Below are positions 26,254-34,901 of a stretch of 64,000 nt of DNA, piece after piece. Position numbers and translations under genes: made by a program. Under the pieces are notes generated by a model, which worked only from the letters and a program-made list of their open reading frames with translations, made no database searches and had not been told where the DNA came from. The number at the start of each line of letters is the position of its first letter. The first letter of the stretch is position 1. The stretch comes from Flavobacterium sp. CFS9 (GTDB lineage Bacteria; Bacteroidota; Bacteroidia; Flavobacteriales; Flavobacteriaceae), in assembly GCF_041154745.1 (NCBI RefSeq), contig NZ_AP031573.1:372001-436000 (forward strand), in the 5' to 3' direction.

Positions 26254-27294
26254 CTACACCAAACTAGGCTTTCGTAACAGCTTTCCATTTTCATTTTCTT
26301 TGAATTTTGGAACAAAAACAATCTCCTTTGGTTTTTCGTATTTCCCTAATACATCAAAGAAATCTGGAGCAAACTCTTGTTTCTCTCCTTCAATCACCAA
26401 AATTAGTTTTTCTCCTAAAACGGTATCCGGAACTCCGGTCACAAAAAACCTGTTACTTATCTTCCCTATAAGTTTACTTTCTATTTGTTCGGGAATTAAC
26501 TTTACTCCTCCGCTATTCACTACATTGTCAATTCTCCCTAAAAACACAAACTGATTTTCATTAATCAGCTCCACCAGGTCATTTGTCACGATAGGCTCGT
26601 CAGAAACCGAAGGCAAATGAATCACCAGACAATCACGATCATCTTTAGCAATTTTCACATTCGGAAGAATCGAGAATACCTTTTCCCCTACTCTTTTGGC
26701 AGCGATATGTGTAATGGTTTCTGTCATCCCGTAGGTTTCGTAAATCTCAGTCTTTAACGGAAGTAATTGCTCTTCAAGCGCACTATCGATCTTCGCACCG
26801 CCAATAATAAGCTTCTTTACATTTTTCAATTCTTCAACAGAACTTTGTACCTGTAAAGGAACCATCGCAACAAAATCATATTTATTTCTGTTCAAAGCCA
26901 ACGGTGTCGTACTTGGTGAAACAACATCAATATCCAAACCCAAAATCAGACTTCGAACGAGCATCATTTTTCCGGCTATAAATTGCACAGGCAAACAAAG
27001 CAAAGCCTTATTACCGGGCTCTAATCCAAAAAAATCTCCTGTTGCCAAAGCGGACTGAATCATTGCCTGTTTTTCGAGACGTACTAATTTTGGAAGTCCG
27101 GTCGTGCCTGAAGTTGTCATTTCAATAAACTCTTTCTTATCGAACCAATCCAATAAAAATTCACCAATGGCTTTTTCGTATACATCTCCCTCTTTGATGT
27201 AACTATAACCTATCCGGCATAAATCTTTCCCATTTAAATGATAACCATTTAACTTAAAGTAATTATGGACATTTTTATGTGTTAATTTTGACAT
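26254..27294 (-). CDS. menE: o-succinylbenzoate-CoA ligase (AMP-binding family)
   Basis: A 346-residue, short ANL-superfamily ligase, the compact form typical of flavobacterial MenE. The P-loop is MTTSGTTGLPKLVRLEKQA; the AMP-site motif ETYGMTETITHIA and the later FLGRIDNVVNSGGVKLIPEQ and GKLLRKPS (catalytic lysine) are all present. It activates o-succinylbenzoate to its CoA thioester in menaquinone synthesis. The next leftward-reading gene upstream is a CPBP membrane protease; no other men gene is in view. Confidence 0.85.
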   Translation of the reverse strand: MSKLTHKNVHNYFKLNGYHLNGKDLCRIGYSYIKEGDVYEKAIGEFLLDWFDKKEFIEMTTSGTTGLPKLVRLEKQAMIQSALATGDFFGLEPGNKALLCLPVQFIAGKMMLVRSLILGLDIDVVSPSTTPLALNRNKYDFVAMVPLQVQSSVEELKNVKKLIIGGAKIDSALEEQLLPLKTEIYETYGMTETITHIAAKRVGEKVFSILPNVKIAKDDRDCLVIHLPSVSDEPIVTNDLVELINENQFVFLGRIDNVVNSGGVKLIPEQIESKLIGKISNRFFVTGVPDTVLGEKLILVIEGEKQEFAPDFFDVLGKYEKPKEIVFVPKFKENENGKLLRKPSLV

Positions 27295-27305
27295 GACTGT
27301 GTGTA

Positions 27306-28238
27306 TTAATTTAAAGATTCTACAACATTTATTTTCCCCGTTAATTTCTCTTTCCAGTTACTCCAATTGTATTTCTTACTAAAAATAAAAAGCAGAACAG
27401 GATAAACTACCACCACCGGCAATAGCACATCTACACCAGCCGAAGGTTCTGATATATCTATAAAAAGAGAATGCGTTTGAAAAACCGACCAATCGGAAGT
27501 CACTAATAGAGCTCCGACTAAATTATTTGCGGCGTGAAAACCCAGTGCCAATTCCATTCCCTCATCCATTAAGGTAATCACTCCCAAAAACAAACCGGTT
27601 CCGATATAGTATACCATCACGATATACCCCATCTTTACAACTTCGGGATTAAAAACATGCATTGAACCAAATATAACCGAAGTCATCAGTAAAGGAAACC
27701 ACCTGTTTCGTGCTAAATTGGCAAATCCCTGCATAAGATACCCTCTAAAGACGTATTCTTCGGTAGAGGTTTGTATGGGTATTAATACGGTTCCTATTAC
27801 CACTAAGATTAAAAAGGGTACCAATTTAAAATTCCACAAAAAACTCTCGGGAGAAGTAAAATACAATACCACAAAACTCAAAACAGAGAACAAAGACCAT
27901 AATAAAAAAGAAAAACCAACTCGTTTCCAATCTACTTCAGCTCTTGAAGTAGTAACGGATAACAGGGTTTGATGGTGCATGTATTTTACCACATAATAAA
28001 TCCCTACAAAAGCAAAAGCAAAGGAAATCATCACCAGGAACAAGGTCAGATTGGGTTCAAACATTTTCATAACTGCTGCATCATTAGTAGGAAACCCCTT
28101 TCCGGAAATCCAACTCTTATAGAATACCGCAAGAGAAAAAGGAATCTGACCAATAAAAGATGCTATAATAATTAAAACGGATCCTAAAAGATACAACCAG
28201 AACTTATTATGGGGTTTAATTCCTTGTTCTAAAAACAT
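27306..28238 (-). CDS. CPBP family intramembrane metalloprotease
   Basis: 310 residues with about seven or eight membrane helices. The CPBP/Abi motifs are TEEYVFRGYLMQGF (EExxxR), FGSMHVFNP (second zinc His) and LGFHAANNLVGALLV (third). Family members process prenylated or membrane proteins and some give bacteriocin self-immunity. Lies 11 bases upstream of menE in the same direction, so probably one transcript. Substrate unknown. The nearby orphan double-glycine peptide makes an immunity role conceivable, without direct support. Confidence 0.87.
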   Translation of the reverse strand: MFLEQGIKPHNKFWLYLLGSVLIIIASFIGQIPFSLAVFYKSWISGKGFPTNDAAVMKMFEPNLTLFLVMISFAFAFVGIYYVVKYMHHQTLLSVTTSRAEVDWKRVGFSFLLWSLFSVLSFVVLYFTSPESFLWNFKLVPFLILVVIGTVLIPIQTSTEEYVFRGYLMQGFANLARNRWFPLLMTSVIFGSMHVFNPEVVKMGYIVMVYYIGTGLFLGVITLMDEGMELALGFHAANNLVGALLVTSDWSVFQTHSLFIDISEPSAGVDVLLPVVVVYPVLLFIFSKKYNWSNWKEKLTGKINVVESLN

Positions 28239-28351
28239 ATTGATAATAATTTAAAAAATGAGAATTCGATTTAATAACTAAATCTTATTTTTGGCACTGC
28301 TAAAATACCTATTTTCAGTTTAATTATCTTACACATTTTAAATATAACAAA

Positions 28352-28702
28352 ATGATACAAATTTATCACAACCCACGTTGCGGAAAATCAAGAAATTGCC
28401 TGGCTTTTATTGAAAACACCAAACAGGAATATCAAATTATCCCTTATCTGACCGAGACGCCAGACTTTAATGATTTAAAAAAACTTCTGGAGCAATTAAA
28501 TCTAAAGCCATTACAACTGGTTAGAATCAAAGAAAAAATCTGGATTGAAAACTACAAAGGAAAAGAACTGACCGATGACCAGATTATTACAGCTATGGTC
28601 GAAAATCCAATTTTGATCGAGCGTCCGATTGTTGTAAAAGACGGTAAAGCAATCATTGGCAGAGACCCTGATTTAGTGGCTTCTTTTTTAGATCAATTAT
28701 AA
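28352..28702 (+). CDS. ArsC/Spx family reductase (arsenate reductase-like)
   Basis: A 116-residue thioredoxin-fold protein. The active cysteine is C10 in HNPRCGKSRNCLAFIE, and IERPIVVKDGKAIIGRDPD gives the arginine that binds the oxyanion. The pattern is that of glutaredoxin-dependent ArsC. No other ars gene is near, and many flavobacterial homologues are of uncertain role, so arsenate reduction is probable but not certain. Confidence 0.85.
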   Translation: MIQIYHNPRCGKSRNCLAFIENTKQEYQIIPYLTETPDFNDLKKLLEQLNLKPLQLVRIKEKIWIENYKGKELTDDQIITAMVENPILIERPIVVKDGKAIIGRDPDLVASFLDQL

Positions 28703-28750
28703 AGAACCATATTAACAAATTTTTGTGATTTTTCTCTTTAAACCAAAAGT

Positions 28751-28758
28751 TACATTTG
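28751..28758 (+). promoter_or_regulatory. -7 box of the outer-membrane receptor gene
   Basis: TACATTTG matches TAnnTTTG. It overlaps an in-frame TTG at 28756, which rules that codon out and supports the ATG at 28792. Confidence 0.55.
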
Positions 28759-28791
28759 CCGTCTAAAGAACAAAAGAAACCAAAAATCACA

Positions 28792-31263
28792 ATGAAGAAA
28801 ATCAAATTTGCTGTATTACTTGTATGCCTATTTACAAGTTTGTACAACTATGCACAACAGGCGCCTCCTGCCAGAAACAAGGTAAAGGTTACCGGAAAAG
28901 TTCTCGAAAAAGTAAGCAAACAACCTCTTGAGTATGCTACTATTTCGATCACAGCCCCAAATGACACCAAAGTTATAGCTGGTGGAATTACCAATCCAAA
29001 AGGAGAGTTTGATGTGGCTGTTGCCCCGGGTACTTACGATATAAAAGTTGAATTTATTTCGTTTAAACCTACTTTTATTAAAGGAAAAACAATTTCCGGA
29101 GACACTGCTTTAGGTGTTGTTAATTTATCAGAAGACGCTGCACAATTAAGTGAAGTTGTCGTTCGTGCCGAAAAATCAAGTGTCGAAATAAAACTGGACA
29201 AAAAGGTTTACAATGTTGGACAGGATATGATGGTGAAAGGTGGAACAGTAAGCGATGTTTTAGACAATGTTCCTTCTGTTTCTGTTGACTCTGAAGGAAA
29301 CGTAAGCTTACGAGGCAGTGATAATATCCGAATTTTAATTGATGGGCGTCCTTCAAATGCGATCAATGTAGCTGAGGCTTTACGTCAGCTTCCTGCTGAT
29401 GCTATTGACAAAGTAGAAGTAATTACGAATCCATCGGCTCGTTATGATGCAGAGGGAGGATCAGGAATTATCAATATCATTCTTAAAAAAGGAAAAAATC
29501 AAGGATTCAACGGAACTTTTATTGCTTCTACAGGACTTCCGGAAACGTATGGTTTGAGTGCTAACTTAAATTATAAAACCGAAAAACTAAACTATTTTAC
29601 TACTGCAGGTTACAACTACAGGACCAATGAAGGTATGGGTTTAACGAATACTTCTTATTATAACGCTGATGGATCTCCAAAAGGTTATTTAGATGAAGAT
29701 CGTGATACCAAAAGAATCCGTAACGGTTTTAATGCAAGAGCAGGTGTGGAATGGACAGTTGCTCCTAATACCTTCTGGACCAATGCCATTAATTATCAAA
29801 AGAACTCGGGTGAGGATAAAGATTATATCAACTACAATAATTTTGATGCCGCACATGCTTTTACAGGAACAACTAATCGTTTAAATAATGCCGATACCGG
29901 AAGTGAAAACGTAGAATTTACTTCGAACTTAATCAAAAATTTCAACGATAAAGGACACAAATTGACTGCCGATTTATCGGTTTCCAAAAATACAGATGAT
30001 AGTGACGGTCTTATTACCGCTTTACCTACTTCTAATACTACTTTGAATGATCAGGTGCAAAAACAAATACTTCTTCAGGCAGATTATGTTCTTCCATTAG
30101 GAAAAGGAAGTCAGTTTGAGGCAGGATACAAAGGAAGTTTTGGAGATTTAAACAACGAATACAACGTCACCAATTTTATAAATGGGGAATACGTTATCGA
30201 TCCAAAAAAATCAAACACTTTAGAATACAAAGAAAACATCAATGCACTTTATGCACAGTACGGACTGAAAGTCAATAAATTCTCTTATTTATTCGGTTTA
30301 CGCTGGGAAGACACTAATATTCAGGTAAACTTATTGGACAATAGTGTTTTTAATACCAAAAAATACAACAATTTGTTCCCAAGTGCTTTTGTTAGTTATG
30401 AAATTTCAGATCAGAGTAACTTCACTGCCAGTTACAGCAAACGTTTATCAAGACCGAGAGGACGTTTCATGAATCCGGCACTTAATTACGCCAGTAACAT
30501 TAATCTTTTTCAGGGAAATCCTGACTTAGATCCATCCTTAACCGATAAATTTGATGTAGGATATATTAAAAGATGGGAAAAAGTAACGTTTAGTTCTTCT
30601 GCTTATTTCGAAAATACAAAAGATGTTTTCAGCTTTGTCAGAACTCCGAATGGAGATAAAGTAGACGGAATTCCTGTTATTCTAAGCCGTCCTATCAACT
30701 TAGGAAAAGAACAAAAATATGGTTTCGAATTCACCTTCAATTATAGTCCGTATAAATGGTGGAAAATAAACAGTAACTTCAATCTTTACAATGTAAAAAC
30801 AACGGGAGAGAACACGTATATAGATACCAATAATAAAGAAGTTGTACAAAATCTGGACAATCAGGCCAACACCTGGTTTGCAAGAATCAGTTCAAAAGTT
30901 ACCTTACCATACAAAATTGACTGGCAGTTAAGCGGTACCTACAATGGTTCACAAAAAACAGCGCAGGGTAAAATTTTAGATCAGTTTGGGATGAATACCG
31001 CTTTCAGTAAAGACATATTGAAAGACAAAGCAACAATTGCGTTCAACATCAGTGACATTTTTAACTCAAGAATCATGAGATCGTATACTTACCTTCAAAA
31101 TGACACTACCCTTGAAAGTCAAAAATCATATAGTGAAATGCAATTCCGTAAACGTCAATTCAATCTATCGTTTACTTACCGCTTCAACAAGCCAAAAAGT
31201 GAAAGAGAAAAACCGGGCGCACCTAAAAATGATGGTGACGGCGGAGGAGAATTTCCTGGATAA
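28792..31263 (+). CDS. TonB-dependent receptor-like outer-membrane beta-barrel protein
   Basis: About 823 residues from MKKIKFAVLL. Order: signal peptide; CarboxypepD-regulatory-like domain (~25-105; VTGKVLEKVSKQPLEYATIS); plug domain (~125-220; VSDVLDNVPSVSVDSEGNVS, RGSDNIRILIDGRPSN); then a long beta-barrel ending in FRKRQFNLSFTYRFNKPKSE. The last residues are a Gly/Pro/Asp tail. This is the family of SusC-like proteins without a SusD partner that are annotated as outer membrane beta-barrel. Substrate unknown; it may move a peptide, metal chelate or serve in envelope function. Monocistronic. Confidence 0.88.
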   Translation: MKKIKFAVLLVCLFTSLYNYAQQAPPARNKVKVTGKVLEKVSKQPLEYATISITAPNDTKVIAGGITNPKGEFDVAVAPGTYDIKVEFISFKPTFIKGKTISGDTALGVVNLSEDAAQLSEVVVRAEKSSVEIKLDKKVYNVGQDMMVKGGTVSDVLDNVPSVSVDSEGNVSLRGSDNIRILIDGRPSNAINVAEALRQLPADAIDKVEVITNPSARYDAEGGSGIINIILKKGKNQGFNGTFIASTGLPETYGLSANLNYKTEKLNYFTTAGYNYRTNEGMGLTNTSYYNADGSPKGYLDEDRDTKRIRNGFNARAGVEWTVAPNTFWTNAINYQKNSGEDKDYINYNNFDAAHAFTGTTNRLNNADTGSENVEFTSNLIKNFNDKGHKLTADLSVSKNTDDSDGLITALPTSNTTLNDQVQKQILLQADYVLPLGKGSQFEAGYKGSFGDLNNEYNVTNFINGEYVIDPKKSNTLEYKENINALYAQYGLKVNKFSYLFGLRWEDTNIQVNLLDNSVFNTKKYNNLFPSAFVSYEISDQSNFTASYSKRLSRPRGRFMNPALNYASNINLFQGNPDLDPSLTDKFDVGYIKRWEKVTFSSSAYFENTKDVFSFVRTPNGDKVDGIPVILSRPINLGKEQKYGFEFTFNYSPYKWWKINSNFNLYNVKTTGENTYIDTNNKEVVQNLDNQANTWFARISSKVTLPYKIDWQLSGTYNGSQKTAQGKILDQFGMNTAFSKDILKDKATIAFNISDIFNSRIMRSYTYLQNDTTLESQKSYSEMQFRKRQFNLSFTYRFNKPKSEREKPGAPKNDGDGGGEFPG

Positions 31264-31283
31264 TCTCACTTAAAATCCAAATT

Positions 31284-31334
31284 AAAAAATCCAAATTCTA
31301 ATTAAGTTTTACAAAATTGGAATTTGGATTTTTT
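31284..31334 (+). terminator. hairpin terminator after the receptor gene
   Basis: AAAAAATCCAAATTC / GAATTTGGATTTTTT, perfect 15-base arms, 21-base loop, T-tract at the end. Several more copies of the TTTGGAATTTGGA word follow up to 31360. Confidence 0.75.
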
Positions 31335-31393
31335 TTGGAATTTGGATTTTGGAATTTGAATACTTTTTATTGGAACTTCATTTTTTAGCATAA

Positions 31394-31422
31394 AAAAAGG
31401 ACTCGCAAAACGAGTCCTTTTT
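31394..31422. terminator. hairpin terminator
   Basis: AAAAAGGACTCG / CGAGTCCTTTTT with a 5-base loop; ends the leftward 31441-31611 gene (and reads as a second stop for the rightward receptor transcript). Confidence 0.85.
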
Positions 31423-31440
31423 ATTGAAATCAACTAAAAT

Positions 31441-31611
31441 TTAAGCTGATTGTTCTTGCTTTTTCTTTGCTCTTTTCTCTTTGAACATTTCCCAGCTAGC
31501 ACCCGTAACCCAATAAGATACGAAACCTACTAAGAAAAACATCAACCAAAACCCTATAGTTAGTATGGTCAAGAAAAGTAAAAAACCTAAGTACTGTGAA
31601 AATTCAAACAT
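31441..31611 (-). CDS. small membrane protein (56 aa)
   Basis: Start taken at 31611 (MFEFSQYLGFLLFL). A longer frame to 31641 exists, but a TACATTTG -7 box at 31639-31646 (minus strand) overlaps it, so the internal ATG is preferred. One or two membrane helices (LTILTIGFWLMFFLVGFVSY) and a basic tail (KEKRAKKKQEQSA). Function unknown. Confidence 0.7.
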   Translation of the reverse strand: MFEFSQYLGFLLFLTILTIGFWLMFFLVGFVSYWVTGASWEMFKEKRAKKKQEQSA

Positions 31612-31638
31612 GTTTTCCGGAATTTTTGAATGTAAGGA

Positions 31639-31646
31639 CAAATGTA
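31639..31646 (-). promoter_or_regulatory. -7 box deciding the start of the 56-aa membrane protein
   Basis: TACATTTG on the minus strand; the transcript should begin near 31633, so translation starts at 31611. Confidence 0.5.
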
Positions 31647-31760
31647 AGTCTTATATTTTTCGTTACCAATAAAATCCAAATCAATTTTCGGAAAATAACA
31701 TTTATGCTTATATTTATACTCATTTTAAATAAGCTTTTTTTCTTATGGATAACCGCCATT

Positions 31761-31892
31761 TTACTGAACAATCTCATGCACAAGAACATGAGAGTCTTCA
31801 GAAGCTAATTCCTGCTGTCCGCTATATCTTTTGTCCCGAACCCCGGTACAAAAGGATGCCGCTGCCATCAGGGCTAGTGCATTGATTTTCAT
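31761..31892 (-). CDS. possible small lipoprotein-like peptide (43 aa)
   Basis: A short frame, ATG at 31892 to TAA at 31761, inside the 313-base gap between 31642 and fumC. It starts MKINALALMAAASFCTGVRD, a signal-peptide-like stretch with a cysteine at 15, followed by a short polar tail (RYSGQQELASEDSHVLVHE). Nothing else explains the gap. No homologue recognised and the lipobox is poor, so this is tentative. Confidence 0.35.
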   Translation of the reverse strand: MKINALALMAAASFCTGVRDKRYSGQQELASEDSHVLVHEIVQ

Positions 31893-31954
31893 AAGAAATT
31901 TCAGTTTTCAGGAAACATTCTACTTTTTACAGATAACTTTTTACATACAACATA

Positions 31955-33340
31955 ATGAAATACAGAATAGAAAAAGACACGATGGGTGAAGTTCAGGTTC
32001 CGGCAGATAAATATTGGGGAGCACAAACAGAACGTTCCAGAAACAACTTCAAAATTGGTGCGGCAGGATCTATGCCACAAGAAATCATTGAGGGCTTTGC
32101 TTATCTTAAAAAAGCAGCCGCGTATGCCAATTACGATCTGGGCGTTTTACCAATCGAAAAGAGAAACGCTATAGCAGCAGTTTGTGACGAAATTCTTGAA
32201 GGAAAACTAGACGATCAATTTCCTTTGGTCATCTGGCAGACTGGTTCAGGAACACAAAGCAACATGAATGTCAATGAAGTTATTGCCAATCGTGCACAAG
32301 TTTTACAAGGACATAACATCGGAGAAGGCGAACAATTTATAAAAGCAAACGATGATGTAAATAAATCACAGTCGTCTAACGATACTTTCCCAACCGGAAT
32401 GCACATTGCTGCTTACAAAATGATTGTTGAAACTACCATTCCGGGAGTTGAACAACTACACGCTACTTTGGTAAAAAAAGCAACCGAATTTGCTTCCGTT
32501 GTAAAAATTGGCCGCACACATCTTATGGATGCTACTCCTCTAACTCTTGGACAGGAAATTTCAGGTTACGCCGCTCAATTGTCTTTTGGATTAAAAGCCC
32601 TGAAAAACACCTTGGCACATTTATCTGAAATCGCTTTAGGCGGAACAGCCGTTGGCACGGGATTGAACACTCCAAAAGGATACGATGTGAAAGTAGCAGA
32701 GTATATTGCAAAATTCACCAACCATCCTTTTGTTACTGCCGAGAACAAATTTGAAGCTTTGGCAGCACACGATGCAATTGTAGAGACTCATGGAGCATTA
32801 AAACAATTGGCCGTAGCTCTGAACAAAATTGCAAACGATGTCAGAATGTTAGCTTCGGGACCGCGTTCGGGAATTGGTGAAATTCACATTCCGGAAAACG
32901 AACCTGGATCGTCTATCATGCCCGGAAAAGTAAATCCAACCCAATGTGAAGCTTTAACTATGGTTTGTGCTCAGGTGATTGGAAATGATATGGCAATCGC
33001 TGTTGGCGGCATGCAGGGACATTATGAACTAAATGTTTTCAAACCGGTTATGGCGGCCAACTTCCTGCAATCGGCAAGATTATTAGGAGATGCCTGCGTT
33101 TCCTTTGATGAACATTGCGCACAGGGAATCGAACCGAATTACAAGCGTATAAAAGAATTGGTTGACAATTCACTAATGCTGGTTACCGCTTTAAACACTA
33201 AAATAGGCTATTACAAAGCTGCCGAAATTGCTCAAACCGCTCACAAAAACGGAACTACACTTAAAGAGGAAGCTGTTCGCTTAGGATACGTTAGCCCGGA
33301 AGATTTTGATGCCTGGGTGAAACCTGAGGAAATGGTTTAA
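31955..33340 (+). CDS. fumC: class II fumarate hydratase
   Basis: 461 residues, normal for FumC. Family motifs: [18 protein letters not shown] at the N terminus, [52 protein letters not shown] with a catalytic His, and the signature loop [17 protein letters not shown] containing the catalytic serine. Converts fumarate to malate in the TCA cycle, cytoplasmic, iron-free homotetramer by family knowledge. Monocistronic. Confidence 0.96.
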   Translation: MKYRIEKDTMGEVQVPADKYWGAQTERSRNNFKIGAAGSMPQEIIEGFAYLKKAAAYANYDLGVLPIEKRNAIAAVCDEILEGKLDDQFPLVIWQTGSGTQSNMNVNEVIANRAQVLQGHNIGEGEQFIKANDDVNKSQSSNDTFPTGMHIAAYKMIVETTIPGVEQLHATLVKKATEFASVVKIGRTHLMDATPLTLGQEISGYAAQLSFGLKALKNTLAHLSEIALGGTAVGTGLNTPKGYDVKVAEYIAKFTNHPFVTAENKFEALAAHDAIVETHGALKQLAVALNKIANDVRMLASGPRSGIGEIHIPENEPGSSIMPGKVNPTQCEALTMVCAQVIGNDMAIAVGGMQGHYELNVFKPVMAANFLQSARLLGDACVSFDEHCAQGIEPNYKRIKELVDNSLMLVTALNTKIGYYKAAEIAQTAHKNGTTLKEEAVRLGYVSPEDFDAWVKPEEMV

Positions 33341-33348
33341 TTTTTTTT

Positions 33349-33454
33349 GTTTCAAGTTTCAGGTTGAAGTATTGAACAAATAAAAAAGAGTTTAATTAAA
33401 AAAAGGAGAAAATTTTAAATTTTCTCCTTTTTTTAATAACCTGAAACTTGAAAC
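33349..33454. terminator. nested inverted repeats: bidirectional terminator of fumC and the dehydrogenase gene
   Basis: An inner perfect hairpin AAAAAAAGGAGAAAATTT / AAATTTTCTCCTTTTTTT (33398-33434, one-base loop) is enclosed by a second perfect 17-base pair GTTTCAAGTTTCAGGTT (33349-33365) / AACCTGAAACTTGAAAC (33438-33454). The inner one is a bidirectional terminator between convergent genes; the outer one would extend it into a very long structure. Confidence 0.8.
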
Positions 33455-33461
33455 AAAGTTT

Positions 33462-34664
33462 CTATTTCCCGTCTACATAATCCTGGAGGTAACTGAATCG
33501 CTCTGTTAGTTTTCCTTTTTCGGTTATTTTGGCACGTTTTAGGATGCCGTCTTTATCACCGTTGAAGAAAGCCGGAATAACATGTTCCATAAATTGCTCT
33601 CCGAAACCTTCACTTGCATCTTTCGGAATTTCGCACGGTAAATTATCAACCGCCATCACTGCTACTGCCGCAGGATGAAAAAGATCTACTTCTTTATCTT
33701 CTAAAGGAAAATAACCGTACAAAGGATCTGCAATTGTCGAAGATCTTAACGTACAGGCAATTGGTCCGTTTACATCGCAGGAAATATCAGCCACTACTTT
33801 TAATTTGCAGTCGTTTGCATTCAGCATTTCACGGGTTAAGATCATCGGGGCTCCTGTTGCATAAAAATGACCTGCGAAATAAATATCGGTTACTTTTGTA
33901 AATTTCTCAAAATCAGAAACATATTCTTCCGGATGCGCTACAAAATCTTTAAAATCAACCACCTGACCGTCAATACGTTTGTTGTACTCTAAAACGTCTA
34001 ACTGTACATAAACAGCCTGCGCATAATTTTTAGTCAGATAATTGTCAACTGTAACCTCTTTTATTTTTATCGCATCCAGAATCTCTTTGGCACCACTCCC
34101 TACTTTACCCGTTCCGGTAATCACAAATTTCAGAGCCGGCATGGTAATACGCTTCAAATGTTTGATTAAAGCCTCTTTTCCGTCAAGTGATTCTGCTTTT
34201 GGCAGCTTAAACAACTCAAACTTGATCCCGAAAGCGCGAATTCCGTTGTAAACGCCAACCATTCCCGCATATCTTCCAAACCCAATTAAGCGGCGGTTGT
34301 GAGCATCTACTATCGTTTCATGATCGTATAAATCGATATTTTTTTCCAAAATAGCCTGTAACAATTTTCGGTTATAAGGCTGTTTTTTAATAGTATGCGA
34401 AAAGAAAAAATAAGCCTTGTTCGGAATCAAATTCTCAACCGGAACTTCTTTTACACCAAATAATACATCACAATTCGAAACATCTTCCGTAACGGTGATT
34501 CCCATACTTTTATATTGTATATCCGAAAAAATCCTGATATCAGAACTCTCTACCTCAACTACTGCTTCGTGATAAAGCTGTTTCAATTTTGTAAGTTCAT
34601 TAGGAGCAAAAACAACTCTGCGGTCCGGCGGGTTTTTTCTTTCTTTTATGATTCCAAATTTCAT
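33462..34664 (-). CDS. alanine dehydrogenase/saccharopine dehydrogenase-like NAD(P)-dependent enzyme
   Basis: 400 residues. The N-terminal domain has the alanine dehydrogenase/transhydrogenase (AlaDh_PNT) pattern (FGIIKERKNPPDRRVVFAPN, LFGVKEVPVENLIPNKAYFF) and GRYAGMVGVYNGIRAFG; the Rossmann part has FVITGTGKVGSGAKEILDAI and VADISCDVNGPIACTLRSST. The last segment matches lysine-forming saccharopine dehydrogenase (LYS1) more than alanine dehydrogenase. The substrate cannot be fixed from sequence. Monocistronic with two promoter-like boxes upstream. Confidence 0.75.
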   Translation of the reverse strand: MKFGIIKERKNPPDRRVVFAPNELTKLKQLYHEAVVEVESSDIRIFSDIQYKSMGITVTEDVSNCDVLFGVKEVPVENLIPNKAYFFFSHTIKKQPYNRKLLQAILEKNIDLYDHETIVDAHNRRLIGFGRYAGMVGVYNGIRAFGIKFELFKLPKAESLDGKEALIKHLKRITMPALKFVITGTGKVGSGAKEILDAIKIKEVTVDNYLTKNYAQAVYVQLDVLEYNKRIDGQVVDFKDFVAHPEEYVSDFEKFTKVTDIYFAGHFYATGAPMILTREMLNANDCKLKVVADISCDVNGPIACTLRSSTIADPLYGYFPLEDKEVDLFHPAAVAVMAVDNLPCEIPKDASEGFGEQFMEHVIPAFFNGDKDGILKRAKITEKGKLTERFSYLQDYVDGK

Positions 34665-34716
34665 TTAAACGGGTTTAAAATAATTATTAATATAACTTTT
34701 TACATCTTATTTGTTT

Positions 34717-34733
34717 CAAATATAACAAATTTA
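34717..34733 (-). promoter_or_regulatory. two adjacent -7 boxes of the dehydrogenase gene
   Basis: Minus strand TATATTTG (34717-34724) and TAAATTTG (34726-34733), both TAnnTTTG, 53 and 62 bases before the ATG. Either could be used. Confidence 0.45.
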
Positions 34734-34883
34734 GTTAAAATTTTGTTGAAAAAATACAATTTAGAATGTTCAAAAACCGTTAAAAGCTGACAAACAACCA
34801 AATAAATAAACAAAATCTTAATTTTTTGTTAAATCATGCTTTTGAAGCATATCAAAACAGCAAAACATAAATATTGAATTCTA

Positions 34884-34891
34884 TATATTTG
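34884..34891 (+). promoter_or_regulatory. -7 box of the serine hydrolase gene
   Basis: TATATTTG ends 10 bases before ATG 34902. ATGs at 34905 and 34911 are in the same frame; the short leader makes 34911 a realistic start too. Confidence 0.5.
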
Positions 34892-34901
34892 TTTTTAAAG
34901 A

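Noticed and set aside
28756..28791. TTG start for the outer-membrane receptor
   Set aside because: It overlaps a TACATTTG promoter box and would spoil the signal peptide.
34665..34901. Small gene in the spacer between dehydrogenase and serine hydrolase
   Set aside because: Only AT-rich frames without signal or packing; promoter boxes explain the region.
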